Shown here: positions 33,720 through 61,257 of the stretch, one piece after another | How the letters are laid out: each line of letters starts with the position of its first letter | Position numbering within the stretch: the first letter of the stretch is position 1 | Assembly: GCA_030340625.1 (NCBI GenBank) | Contig: JAOPHQ010004840.1 | Location: forward strand, 214,001-278,000 | DNA length: 64,000 nucleotides | Source of the DNA: Merluccius polli | Taxonomy: Eukaryota; Chordata; Actinopteri; Gadiformes; Merlucciidae | Direction of reading: 5' to 3' | Notes under the pieces: model-generated | What the model saw: only the letters and a program-made list of their open reading frames with translations | The model's database searches: none | Told to the model about the DNA's origin: nothing | Position numbers and translations under genes: made by a program

Positions 33720-34169
33720 TATATATGAGATATATTTATTGTTATCAAATCCTGAATAAAGGAAAAGCTATACCTAAAAAAACTAAAATTATAAATGCAG
33801 TTAATAAATTCTATATAAATGTAACATCATATGGCTTCTCAGTTATTATCACTTTATTTAATAATGTATTACTTTTCATAATTTTTCATTCAATTCAGAA
33901 AACATTCAATTAATCCATTATTGTATTAAAACTTGACTAAATCTCAGTCTCTGTCCAGCATCTTGATTCAGAATCTTTAACCATTATTTCAAACATCTTA
34001 AATATTATAAAACAATATAACATATTAAAATGTTATAAGGTGAAGCGGCGGGAACCAAAATGGCCACAGACGACATCGTGTTGCCATGGTTTCCAAGGGG
34101 CACCGACAGATTGGAGGTTTTCAGGAGTTCATCAAATCAATTGTTGTCCCTCCGAGTCCAGTCCAAGTT

Positions 34170-34381
34170 TAGCCTGGCTCCGCCCGCCTACGTACTTCCG
34201 CTCAATTTTCATTTCACTTCAGTACTAGGTCTGGGAGTGCTGTATGTTAGAACGATTTCTTTTCCCTCAAATGTGCCTTCCAATCAGCGAACAGGAGGCG
34301 CGGCCTGAGAACAGTGACGTAGAGGTCGTGCGCGAATTTCAGTTATTGAGCGGAAGTACGGAGGCGGGCGGAACCAGGCTA
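34170..34381. mobile_element. 212-bp MITE with 35-bp inverted ends
   Basis: Left end tagcctggctccgcccgcct (34170-34204) and right end (34347-34381, closing ggcggaaccaggcta) are inverted with two mismatches over 35 bases. No coding content. A target duplication of TA or TTA is possible but not proved. Confidence 0.85.
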
Positions 34382-34867
34382 ATGCTAATGCTCACTGCAT
34401 CTGTCGTTTGTATACTGCGCGCAACGTGGTTTCTGGCGCATGAAATACGTCACGACCAAACGTTAGCGATTGGTTAAGGCAGATCCAGAGTGGCACTGGG
34501 CAGAGCCAATAGGTTTTAAACTTCAACAGCACCCGCCTTCAAGTGAGAAATCGTTTGTCTCTACAGCACTGCTAGACCTTTAGTATGAATGAAATGAGTA
34601 CGAAGGTCTAGTTAGGACTAGGCTAGTCCAAGTTGACAGTTGTTCACGTTTTGTTTAGCACATTCATTTTTAGACCGGTGATGAGAATGCATGTTATCGA
34701 AAAATAATGCACACCTCACCAGCCAATGACAAAATGTGTTTTTTGTTATCAATGTTTTTTTTTCATATTTGCTTCACTGACTCCCATCTCTAATTAAGCA
34801 TTGAGCCTCCTCCTCAAAACCCCCCCTAACCCCTAATTTTATACCTTATACCTTATAATTGAGGCTT

Positions 34868-35269
34868 TTATCCACATACACACCGTCCTTTTTTGCTGTC
34901 CCTATTCATGTAATTCAATTCATATCCATTCAACTCGAAATCCACACCCTTCTCAGTGTTGAGCCAGGTCTCGGATATAGCTATGACATTGAATGGTTTT
35001 CTGAACTGACTTAAGTATTCTTTGATGTTTTGAAAGTTTGCATATAAACTCCTATTATTAAAGTGAATAATTGACATTCTATGATCTGATTTGATATTCA
35101 TGTTAAACTGATCATCTGTGTGGTAACAGCAGTTATTGTTTAAATTATTAAAGAAATTATTCACAGGGTCAATATCTTGTTCAAATTCAAGCAAGTTATG
35201 TTCAGTGAATTTGAATGTTTTGAGATCCCAACCATCACGCTTGATCTCTTCATAATCAGCACTGGTCAT
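34868..35269 (-). pseudogene. LINE endonuclease fragment
   Basis: Minus-strand frame of 133 aa containing SIIHFNNRSLYANFQNIKEY and FNVIAISETWLNTEKG, the start of the APE-type endonuclease of non-LTR retrotransposons (N-R-S and E-T-W-L motifs). It ends where the family continues GGG; the reverse transcriptase is absent. The clade cannot be told from this piece. Confidence 0.8.
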
Positions 35270-35303
35270 TTCAGTCCACAGTCAAGTTTTTTCATTACCT
35301 TAT

Positions 35304-35434
35304 GACATCACAAGTGGGAGTGTCCACCCAGATGTATGATGGATAAATCAGCATTCCAGCCTACCCAGTGGACTGTACCAACAAGGCTTCTCTATTTATT
35401 GTACATCTGTGTGGACACTCCCACTTGTGACGTC
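35304..35434. repeat. Inverted repeat with 33-bp arms
   Basis: gacatcacaagtgggagtgt (35304 onward, to 35336) pairs with the stretch 35402-35434 ending acactcccacttgtgacgtc, with two mismatches; centre of 65 bases. A foldback MITE. Confidence 0.85.
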
Positions 35435-35860
35435 ATTAGAGGGTAGCTTTTGACATGGCTTGTAATGGGTAATCAACATCACACCTGGTGGTAAAATAGG
35501 GGACCTTTAAGACATAGTGCCCATATCATAAAATAATGACCAATAATAATAGGGATTTGCCTGAGATGGGAAAATGTTTTTCTGGAAGAAGAAATAAGAA
35601 GTAAAAAATAACGGCCACTTGTACTGTTTTGCTGCTATCTCATTCAAATATGCCAGATGTTAGGGTATTTAACATCACAGCGGTATGCGGTGGAGAGTTA
35701 AAGGAAGGCTGCTCTCGTGTATCCTCGCTCATAGCTCCTCGGTGATCCCTCCTCACTCTTGATTCCTCGCTCCTCTGAGCAGAAATAAGAGCTTTGGGAC
35801 GTCTTTCAAAATGGCGGACCTGAAGGACTTCCGGTTCAAGCGAGGATCGAGGAGCAAGGC

Positions 35861-35937
35861 AATATCAAATAAGAGACTTGGGATGCACCTTCTTAAATTG
35901 CATCCTCAAGTGCATCCCAAGTCTCTTATTTGATATT
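35861..35937. repeat. Perfect hairpin with 28-bp arms
   Basis: aatatcaaataagagacttg (35861-35888) and its exact inverse (35910-35937) flank a 21-base loop. Upstream is a purine/pyrimidine-rich phrase with cgaggatcgaggagc repeats. Confidence 0.92.
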
Positions 35938-36028
35938 TCCTTGTCTATCCATCCATATATCTTCTATCAATCTGACCTGGCTGAAGAGGAGGAGGAGGTG
36001 TATGGAAGCAAATGAGTCCCAAAAAGAT

Positions 36029-36347
36029 CTGAATTTAAAAGAATGTTGAATTCAATACATTTACATTTTTTAATCTTTGGATGTCATAGTTTTGAATTAG
36101 CTTGGTGTGACTTCAAACATTTACAGTCCACATCTAACAATGTAGCTTCCCAAAATAAGGATGTTAAAAATCCTGCGTCTAACCAATCGCCAAGTACCTG
36201 AGAACCTGCGCGGCTCTCAGGTACAAGCTTTGTGATTGGTTAGACGCAGGATGCATTGTAGCTGTTCTGTTGCTCATCCCGGATTAACATTTTTTATTAG
36301 AATTTTGACATTCAAATGTATTGAATTCGACATTCTTTTAAATTCAG
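36029..36347. mobile_element. Foldback MITE of about 320 bp
   Basis: Outer arms ctgaatttaaaagaatgttg (36029-36063) and its inverse (36312-36347) match with few changes. A second inner stem, cctgcgtctaaccaatc (from 36173) and gattggttagacgcagg (to 36251), with ctgaga/ctcag near its tip, makes a near-continuous palindrome. Confidence 0.8.
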
Positions 36348-36387
36348 AATTAGAATTAGAAAATTAGAGGTGCCGGCAGAGCTGAGG

Positions 36388-36820
36388 TCACAGCTCTCCT
36401 TGACCAGGTACAGCTGCAGGTACAGCTGCTGTCATGTCCAGAGGAGCTGAAACAACTGCAGGGCCCGTTGCTGTCCCAGGGTGTCTGGCCAAAGGCCCAG
36501 GCATCCCTGAGTCTTCATGGGCTTCAGAGGAGTCCTCTGCCTTCTCCACCTCCTCCACCTGGTGAGGACCTGTACTGATCCCCTGCCTCTTGGAGGGGTT
36601 TTGGCCTTCCCCTGGATCCTCGCTTTTCCTGTTCTTCTGTCTCACACTAGACTCACTCTTCTGTCTCGCAAAGTCGTTGAATGTCTGTAGCAACACTGAA
36701 GTGTCCTGGGTTAGTAAATGAAACACAAAAGCGACTACCACCGCTAGAGGGCAGTGCACGTCTTTCCGCATTAACTCTGGCCTTTATCATCGTCGTAGAA
36801 GAGATGTACAGCGCTGCCAT
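36388..36820 (-). CDS. Possible small gene divergent from mlh1, identity unknown
   Basis: An open minus frame (36771-36388) encodes VLLQTFNDFARQKSESSVRQ, then a polar Glu/Ser/Pro-rich tail. An acceptor-like ctaacccag lies at about 36711-36703 on that strand, so the part from DTSVLLQTF may be a second exon. A different frame from ATG near 36819 gives MAALYISSTTMIKARVN and could be a first exon, but the intron between would be only about 36 bases. I do not recognise the protein. Its start is about 215 bases from the mlh1 start, as in the divergent MLH1-EPM2AIP1 arrangement of mammals, but it is not EPM2AIP1-like. Could be non-coding. Confidence 0.3.
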
Positions 36821-37033
36821 TGGCTCCCCACCGGTACCCGCCCCCCTCAGCCAGAAACCAACCAATGAGCGGTTAGCAGACAATGACGTTTTCTCCCGCG
36901 CGCCCCGATGCTGCTGCTGTTGTGGTTCTCCCTGCACGTTATCATAATAAATGTCCAGTACACACGTTTTAATGTATATATATTAGCCATGCTTAAGGTT
37001 TAATTTAGCTTTCATTAAATCGAGACAGCACAT
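36815..37033 (+). promoter_or_regulatory. mlh1: Probable mlh1 promoter, maybe bidirectional
   Basis: CpG-containing segment with CCAAT boxes in both directions (attgg at 36819-36823 and ccaat at 36862-36866), a CRE-like tgacgtttt near 36884, and no TATA box at a useful place. It lies between the mlh1 ATG and the minus-strand ORF. Promoter assignment is inference from position and motifs. Confidence 0.5.
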
Positions 37034-40000
37034 ATGGCGGGCGTTATCCGCAGGCTCGACGAGACGGTGGTTAATCGTATTGCGGCAGGAGAAGTCATCC
37101 AGCGTCCCGCTAACGCCATCAAGGAGATGCTGGAGAACTGGTGGGTGTCCCACATCTCATACACAATTATCCTTTACGTTTCATGTGTTGGTTATGATTA
37201 TAATGCGACCAAACGTGCTGAAAGCCATAATGTGCGCCGTACTTTACATTTACAGTTTAGATGCGAAGTCGACTAATGTCCAAGTGACTGTCAAGGAAGG
37301 GGGGCTGAAGCTCATCCAGATCCAGGACAACGGCACTGGAATCAGGGTAATACTGTCTGTCTGTCTGGTGTATCCATGGCTGTCTGTCTGGTGTATCCAT
37401 GGCTGTCTGTCTGGTGTATCCATGGCTGTCTGTCTGGTGTATCCATGGCTGTCTGTCTGGTGTATCAATGGCTGTCTGTCTAGTGTATCCATGGCTGTCC
37501 GTCTGATGTATCTATGGCTGTCTGTCTGCTGGCTTCGGTTCATTCTCAATGGCTTCTCATGTTCTGGTGTTAACGTAGAAAGAAGACATGGACATAGTTT
37601 GTGAACGGTTCACCACAAGCAAACTACAGAGCTTTGAGGACCTTTCAGCTATTTCAACCTATGGTTTCAGAGGGGAGGTAAGCAAGCAACACACGTAGTA
37701 TTGTTGTTAGCCTTGTACAAAGAGGTATACAAATATGTACTATTTGTGTGCCCTTGATACACTAAACCTTGTGTCCTGGCTGTGCATTTGTATTGTGTTT
37801 TTGCAGGCACTAGCCAGTATAAGCCATGTGGCCCATGTGACCATAACGACGAAAACAAAAGATGCAAAGTGTGCCTACAGGTACGAGCCGCAAACTTTAC
37901 CTTCTCTGAACATCTCATAGAGACTCAAGGACGGGCTGTTTACGTCTCCTTGGGGTGATAAATGTACAGTACAATGTACTTCTGCTTCTTCAGAGCCAAC
38001 TACAGTGATGGGAAACCGAAAGGACCCCCTAAACCATGCGCTGGAAACCAGGGCACGCAGATACTGGTGAGGTGTGCGTGTGCGTGTGTGCGTGTGCGTG
38101 CATGTGCGTGTGTGTGCGTGTGTCGATGGGAGAACAGATTGTTAAGAAGTAGGACCTATGCATGTAATGGCTGTGGTGCTGAATTTGTGTCCATGTTCCC
38201 CAGGTGGAGGATCTGTTCTACAACGTGTCCACCAGGAGGAAAGCCCTGAAGAGCCCTGCAGAAGAGTACTCCAGGATCGTAGAGGTGGTGAGCAGGTCGG
38301 GCTGATTGGCGACAGTGTGTGCCTCATTCCGTTGCATTGTTTTCGATTGATTATTAACGTGCTATCACTTACTACTGTTGCCTTTTTGCAGGTATGCTGT
38401 ACATAACTCAGGGAAAAGCCTTTCTGTCAAAAAGGTATTTGATGTGCATGCATCACTTCTGCCCATTTTATTTTAATTTACTTTGTTTTTAGGTTTCTGC
38501 AAGAATCCTGGAATACTTCTGTCAAAATATGTTGGTGTGATTGAGATGTGCAGGACTATGACTCTAGTTTCTGTGCTCAAGCCAGTCATTACAAATGTGT
38601 TTTGGTCATTATTTTGTTGCAATAAACCAAACCATTTGAGGTTGATTTTGTTGTTAATTATTGATCTTGCTCTCCTCAGCAAGGAGAGACGGTGGCGGAC
38701 GTCCGAACCCTACCCAATGCTTCCATTGTTGACAACATTCGAGGGATATTTGGCAATGCAGTTAGCAGGTACAAAAAACCCAAAATATGTTTTTAATTGA
38801 CTCATACCATCTTACTATTGATGATCTCTATGTTTGCCAGGGAATTGATTGAAGTAGGCTGTGAGGATACAAAGCTCGCCTTCAAGTTGAAGGGCTACAT
38901 TTCCAATGCAAACTACTCTGTTAAGAAATGCATCCTCATCCTCTTCATCAACCGTACGTCCCCACTGAAAACAGGAAAAAATAACGGCCACCAGTGCATT
39001 TTGTAGAGCCTCCACCATGCTGAGCTCTGGTATTTTTTCTTCCGCAGATCGTCTGGTAGAGTCGAGTGCCTTGAAGAAAGCCATCGAGACTGTTTACGCT
39101 GCCTACCTCCCCAAGAACACACACCCCTTCCTCTACCTCAGGTAACACGGTTTACATGACTGCCTTTCTACACAATCCAATGTCAAGCCTTGATATGGCG
39201 AAGTGTGAACCGTCTCTGTCTCTGTACTGGAATGCAGCCTGGAGATCGCCCCCCACAACATAGACGTGAACGTGCATCCCACAAAACACGAGGTGCACTT
39301 CCTGCATGAGGACTGCATCATCGAGAGCGTTCAGAAACACATCGAGAGCAAACTGCTGGGCTCCAACTCCTCGCGCACATATTTCACACAGGTAGGGTGT
39401 GGCACGTTTCCCTTTAAAGTAAAAAAATAAAACAATGTGTCGTAAAAGTGTGGGTGATTTAATACATATTCCTGACACTGAGCAGAGATATACATTGCCC
39501 ACAAAAAACATGTGTATGTGTGTATTTGTATCTATGATTTTAGTGGCAAGCCCTACCCCTAAACAGCTGCACAGTATCCTAGCTAGCTACCATGTACACT
39601 ACAATGTCACATTTTAATGCATGCCATTAATGAGTAGGTAGGGGTTAGGCATCGTACTCTACGATGCCTACAGGTAAGACTGCAGACCTTGGTGTTTGAA
39701 CCAAGAACCTTTCGGCTGAAATTGAACACGCTGCCCTCCAATGTCTTGTCTATAGAACAATACACCCATGCTACAACATGTACTGTGCAGTGGCAAACAC
39801 ATCCCTACACATGTCTGTGTTGCAGACGTTGCTCCCGGGACTGTCTGTGTCCGAGGTGAAGCCCTCCTCCGGCTCGGCAGCGGACTCAGCCGAGCGCGTC
39901 TACGCTCATCAGATGGTGAGGACTGACTGTCGGGCACAGAAGCTGGACGCCTTCCTCCAGCCCAGGGAGAAGGTGATGGAGAAGACCACCCCCAGCCCAG

Positions 40001-42860
40001 GTCCTCGTGAGGCCTGTGAGCCCTCTGGTTCCAGCGGTGGAGGTGCGAGAAGCGAGGGCGAGGCCGCCTGGGCAGAGCCAGGAGCAGACATGGAGGAGAC
40101 CGACGACGCGGCCTTGCTAGAGGCCTTGGGAGAGCGGGAGGTGGAGAAGGACATGGAAGTGGCTTCCGCTGCCAGCATGACCACTCCAGACCAACCCAGG
40201 TAGTGGTCCAGCTTGTATTATCTGAAGGGTTGTGTCCAGTAGGGATGGGTTATAATTCAGTATGATCACAGTTTAAATCCATTATGAAAGTATATATATG
40301 ATTATGAAAAGAAGCATCTTGAGTTTTATAATTTACATACAATTACCATATAAACTTGTATTTAATGTAGTTGAATTCTTGACATGATTTAGAAAGCAGC
40401 TGTTAATCATTATAAATTCCATAATTCTTGTTCATGAATAATTACATATTGCTGTTAAATGTTAAATGTTAAATTGACTTTCTATAACCAACATATAGTT
40501 CAGCATAACACTAGCACTTGCAGGTTATTGCTCATGTGCATCGTGTGTGTGTAACTGGTCGATGCCTTCCCAGAAAGCGTCCCAGGACCAGCCAGGGGGA
40601 GGAGGAGCTAACGGCCGCAGCCACGCCCAGGAGACGCGTGATCAAGTTGAACAGCATCAAGGAGCTGAGGACTGAGATCTCTGAAAAGACGCACAAAGGT
40701 CAGTTTAGAGGTTAGCTTAGAGGGGAATTTCACTTAATATGCCAACACATTCATTACAATATCGGTCATGAGAAGCAGGGACGTATGTTTACATTGAGTA
40801 ACGTGGAGTTTGATGTTGAATGGGCTTCTATTGGATGGAGGGGTTTGCTCACATAGGTCAAATATCTAAATATTGAAGCAAGCAACCTAAAAACTGTCTG
40901 GGGTGCACACAAAAGCCTAGGTAGGTGTGAAAATGACCCCAGAAGTGTTATGAAGTGATATTCTCCTTTAACCTGATGCAAAACCATGACCACAAATAAG
41001 GGCCTCGCTAAACTGAATCTGTTCTCTTGCCTCAGGTCTTCAAGAGATGCTCCAGAACCACTCGTTTGTAGGCTGCGTTAACCCCCAATGGACCCTCATC
41101 CAGCACCACACCAAACTGTACCTGCTCAACACCACCAAACTCAGGTCAGAGATGGGAAATGACAAGCACACTTTACATTGTCTGAGCCCTTTCTATGTTT
41201 GATTGTACAACATGTTGGTGTTTTGTTTCGTTTATGTTGCAGCCAGGAGCTCTTTTATCAGATACTGATTTATGACTTTGGGAACTTTGGTGTTTTGCGG
41301 CTTTCTGTAAGTACCCATACAAAGCTAAACTCTCCAGTAGTAAATGGATAGTAGTGAACCGGACCATAGCTAAGCGTGTGTATTCTGGTATTGAACTAGA
41401 GTCCGGCTCCGCTCTACGACCTGGCCATGCTGGCCCTGGATTCTGAGGATAGTGGCTGGACGGAGGAGGACGGACCCAAGGAGGGCCTGGCTCAGTACAT
41501 TGTGGACTTCCTGAAGAAGAAGGCCGAGATGCTGGAAGACTACTTCTCTCTAGAGATAGACCAAGTCAGTCTGGTCTGGTCTTGTGGTTATTAATAACAT
41601 GCATGTAGTCGTGACCTGGGCCACATATGCCACGTTTTTTGTAACAAAGGCAGAGGAAAGCCAGCATTCACTAACACACATTTATTAAGCATTTACTCAC
41701 TCTCTCGCACAGATGACCTGTGAGGAACTTGGCGTCTCCAATTCATGTGTTAATCTAGAGTTGGGAGGAAACCCACACAGCAAACACATGTTGCCATGCC
41801 AACTTTACATACACAAACCTTGCGCTGCCCAGTTCCATCATATTGTTTAATGTAGCTCCGTTTCCTTTTTCCACAGGATGGGAATCTAACAGGGCTGCCA
41901 CTGTTCCTCGACAACTACAGCCCTGTGATGGAAGGTCTGCCCATGTTTATTCTGCGCCTAGCAACAGAGGTATGGCCGCCACCTCTCCTCTCAGCTTACC
42001 TTTTTTTTCCGTTATGTTGTTCGCAGTCACGTGACACCAGTGTTGCACAAACTTGAAATGGAGGAGAGGAAGTGTAATGCAGAACGTGAAGCAGCAGTAC
42101 TTTATGTAAATGTAAACAGTGTGGAACCATAGGTTCGAGAAAAATTTCTCTTTACAAATTGGGAACGAAAAAACTAAAGGACAACAGTAGGTTTTGCAGG
42201 CAAGTTGAGTGTATGCTTTTAGTTTTCAAGTAAAAATGCTTCTAAGTCACCATGCTTAAGATGGGTTGTACCAATGGTAAACAAAAAAGTTAGCATTATT
42301 AACCGTGATACGTAGCATCGTATCATTAAAACCGTTTGGCTTGAACACACCATCCACCACCAAGAAATATACATCTTAACTTATATCCTGTGAATGTTTC
42401 CAGTGAACACTTCCTTCCCTCCCCTCATGTTTGCTTCACTGGTTTGACCATCTGCAAACAACCTATTGGCCCCCCTCCATGCAGGTGAACTGGGACGACG
42501 AGAAGGAGTGCTTCCGGGACTTGGCTAAGGAGTGCAGCCAATTCTACTCCATCAGGAAGCAGTACATCATACTGGAGACAGAGCCTGGGGACGAGCAGAA
42601 TGTACGTTATCACAATGGAAAAAATACTAGTACTCGTTGTGTACTTCTATTGAGAGCAATGTGAATTGGAAACAGTTGGGTTGATCATGTGACTTGCGTT
42701 GCAGGATGGCGAGGTTAATTCGTGGCGTTGGAAGGTGGAGCATGTGATCTTCAAGGCGTTCAGGAGCCTCTTCTCCCCTCCCAAGCACTTCAGTGAGGAT
42801 GGCAGCGTGCTCCAGATAGCTAACCTACCCGACCTCTATAAAGTATTCGAGAGGTGCTGA
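37034..42860 (+). CDS. mlh1: DNA mismatch repair protein Mlh1
   Basis: Nineteen exons: 37034-37140, 37256-37346, 37579-37677, 37807-37880, 37994-38066, 38204-38295, 38392-38434, 38680-38768, 38841-38953, 39048-39141, 39238-39391, 39826-40199, 40574-40698, 41036-41144, 41243-41306, 41400-41564, 41877-41969, 42485-42601, 42705-42860. They give 743 aa (human 756); most exon lengths equal the human ones. The GHKL ATPase motifs are intact: AIKEMLENCLDA, DNGTGI and GFRGEAL. NVHPTKHEV follows. The linker (exons 12-13) is divergent and holds QKLDAFLQ, a PCNA/MIP-box-like motif. The C terminus ends in the conserved FERC. The nuclear protein pairs with Pms2 as MutL-alpha to license strand excision after MutS binding, and with Mlh3 in meiosis. 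Confidence 0.98.
37355..37528 (+). repeat. 23-bp minisatellite in mlh1 intron 2
   Basis: About seven and a half copies of ctgtctgtctggtgtatcca plus tgg, starting within 10 bases of the donor of exon 2 and ending about 50 bases before exon 3. The last copies carry a few substitutions. Confidence 0.92.
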
Positions 42861-42943
42861 ATGTGCTGTGAATACAGATGTTTTAAGATGTAATATGAAA
42901 AATGTTTCACTTTATATTTTGTAATAAGTATACCCGTATAGTA

Positions 42944-42949
42944 AATAAA
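42944..42949 (+). terminator. mlh1: mlh1 poly(A) signal
   Basis: AATAAA, 84 bases after the stop codon, followed by T-rich sequence around 42980. It is the first canonical signal downstream of the gene; a very short 3' UTR results. Confidence 0.65.
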
Positions 42950-43454
42950 AATGTGTAGTAAAGAATACAATATTTTGGCGTTTTTTTCTAAATAAATACT
43001 TCAATCAACATTTTCTTGCAAATTCAAGAGGAACCTTTTGCTTCTTTAAGAATCAATCACTCATTTTGCTACATACATGGATTATTTATACCCTTTATTG
43101 TTCAAGGATTGGCCCAAGATATTCAGAAGTCAAGCCAACCAATATGATAGATGGGTTTTCTCTCAGTGGAAGTACACTTTCCATACAGCTCATTTAAATG
43201 AGCTGTCTCTTCATTTGGCTCTCAAAATACCTGGAACCTGTATCCAGGAAAAAGACTAGGACCATTAACCTCTTCAATGTCCCGGCAGTCCAACATCATG
43301 GCTTTAGCGAAGGACCGGATCACAAATCCTTTCCTAACTTTTCCACTTCTCCAAACCTCAAAAGTAACCAAAACCTTTGAACTTTGAACGCAAGAGAACA
43401 AAAACCTACAGACCACCAGGCTACTTCTATTTTAATTAAGCTCTAAAAAAAAAA

Positions 43455-43484
43455 ATCCCTGTGACAGAAGCCTGTCACAGGGAT
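43455..43484. other. Hairpin between the convergent genes
   Basis: atccctgtgaca and tgtcacagggat are perfect 12-bp arms around gaagcc, just after a run of eleven A. It sits midway in the 1.6 kb between the mlh1 and lrrfip2 stop codons. Confidence 0.8.
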
Positions 43485-43767
43485 GGTAACTATATTAAAA
43501 GTAAATTGAAGATGACATTACATTTAAAATGTATTATTCTAATATGCATAATTGCATAACTCAGTGTGTCAGTACCATTTAATACATTTATTCATAGTGG
43601 TAACTAATCAAAATCCAAACGCCAACCGAGATTACAACTGAAATCATAGCAATTTATGTCGCCTGTTTTCAATCCTCGATTACATTCATCCACACTAATT
43701 TCTTTTTGATTTACGCAAAGACTGAAAAAAAGAGTCACATTGTATATACAGCTTTGTAAATTACACA

Positions 43768-44485
43768 TTTATTTTCAAGAAATCTTTTAAATATTTGAAA
43801 AACAAAAAACAATCAATGAAAACCGCAGACAAATTTGGTTCTACATATTTTCAAATAAAGGACTGCACCGTTGAAATACATAATTTTGTACCTGTTAAAA
43901 AATGATCAGTGTTTACATTTGAATGGTTCAGACCCCTGTAAGTCTCCGGGCATGAGAAGGCACTTGACTGTGGTGTGAGAGAGCAAAGTGGGGGTTCTGG
44001 GTGGAAGGTGCAGGAGCAGAGCAGCCGTCAGGGTTGAACACATTAAAACCATCATTAGACCCATTCATGCAACTTATCAAAAAAGAAAAGAAACAGCCAA
44101 GCACCCAGCCAGAGACGACTCTAAATCTCCTGAATAACGTGGTACAAAGCTTTGAAAAAACTTTTTTGTGAATTTGAGAAATGTCCTCATATCTCCCAGC
44201 AAACCAATGGTTTTTAATACATTTCCGAGGCATTTCTCTGAGCACAGCAGCTTACCAGACAAAACGGGTGCTTACTGCCGATAAAAAAACAACAACCACA
44301 GTTTAGTTTGCCCCGTGCTACAAATAGTTTTTTCCTTTGTGTTTTTCTCTCTTCCCTATTATTTGGTTAGCTACTTTTAAGTGTTTTAGCTGAGAAATTG
44401 AAATGCGTTCCAGACGTAGTATGGCAACCGAAAAAGTTCTGAGGTGCGAGTTTTAAGTTTTAAGGGTTTCTGTGGTGACGCAGCC
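43768..44485 (-). other. lrrfip2: Probable lrrfip2 3' UTR
   Basis: The minus-strand sequence after the lrrfip2 stop runs AT-rich without ORFs to a candidate AATAAA (43768-43773, tttatt on plus). The end point is a guess among several similar signals. Confidence 0.45.

Positions 44486-61257
<16,772 letters not shown>

Noticed and set aside
37355..37528. Regular short repeats that could suggest a CRISPR array
   Set aside because: Units are contiguous with no unique spacers, and the genome is eukaryotic; it is a minisatellite.
39909..40184. Ser/Ala-rich ORF antisense to mlh1 exon 12
   Set aside because: Mirror of a Glu/Ala-rich coding exon; no start context or splice sites of its own.
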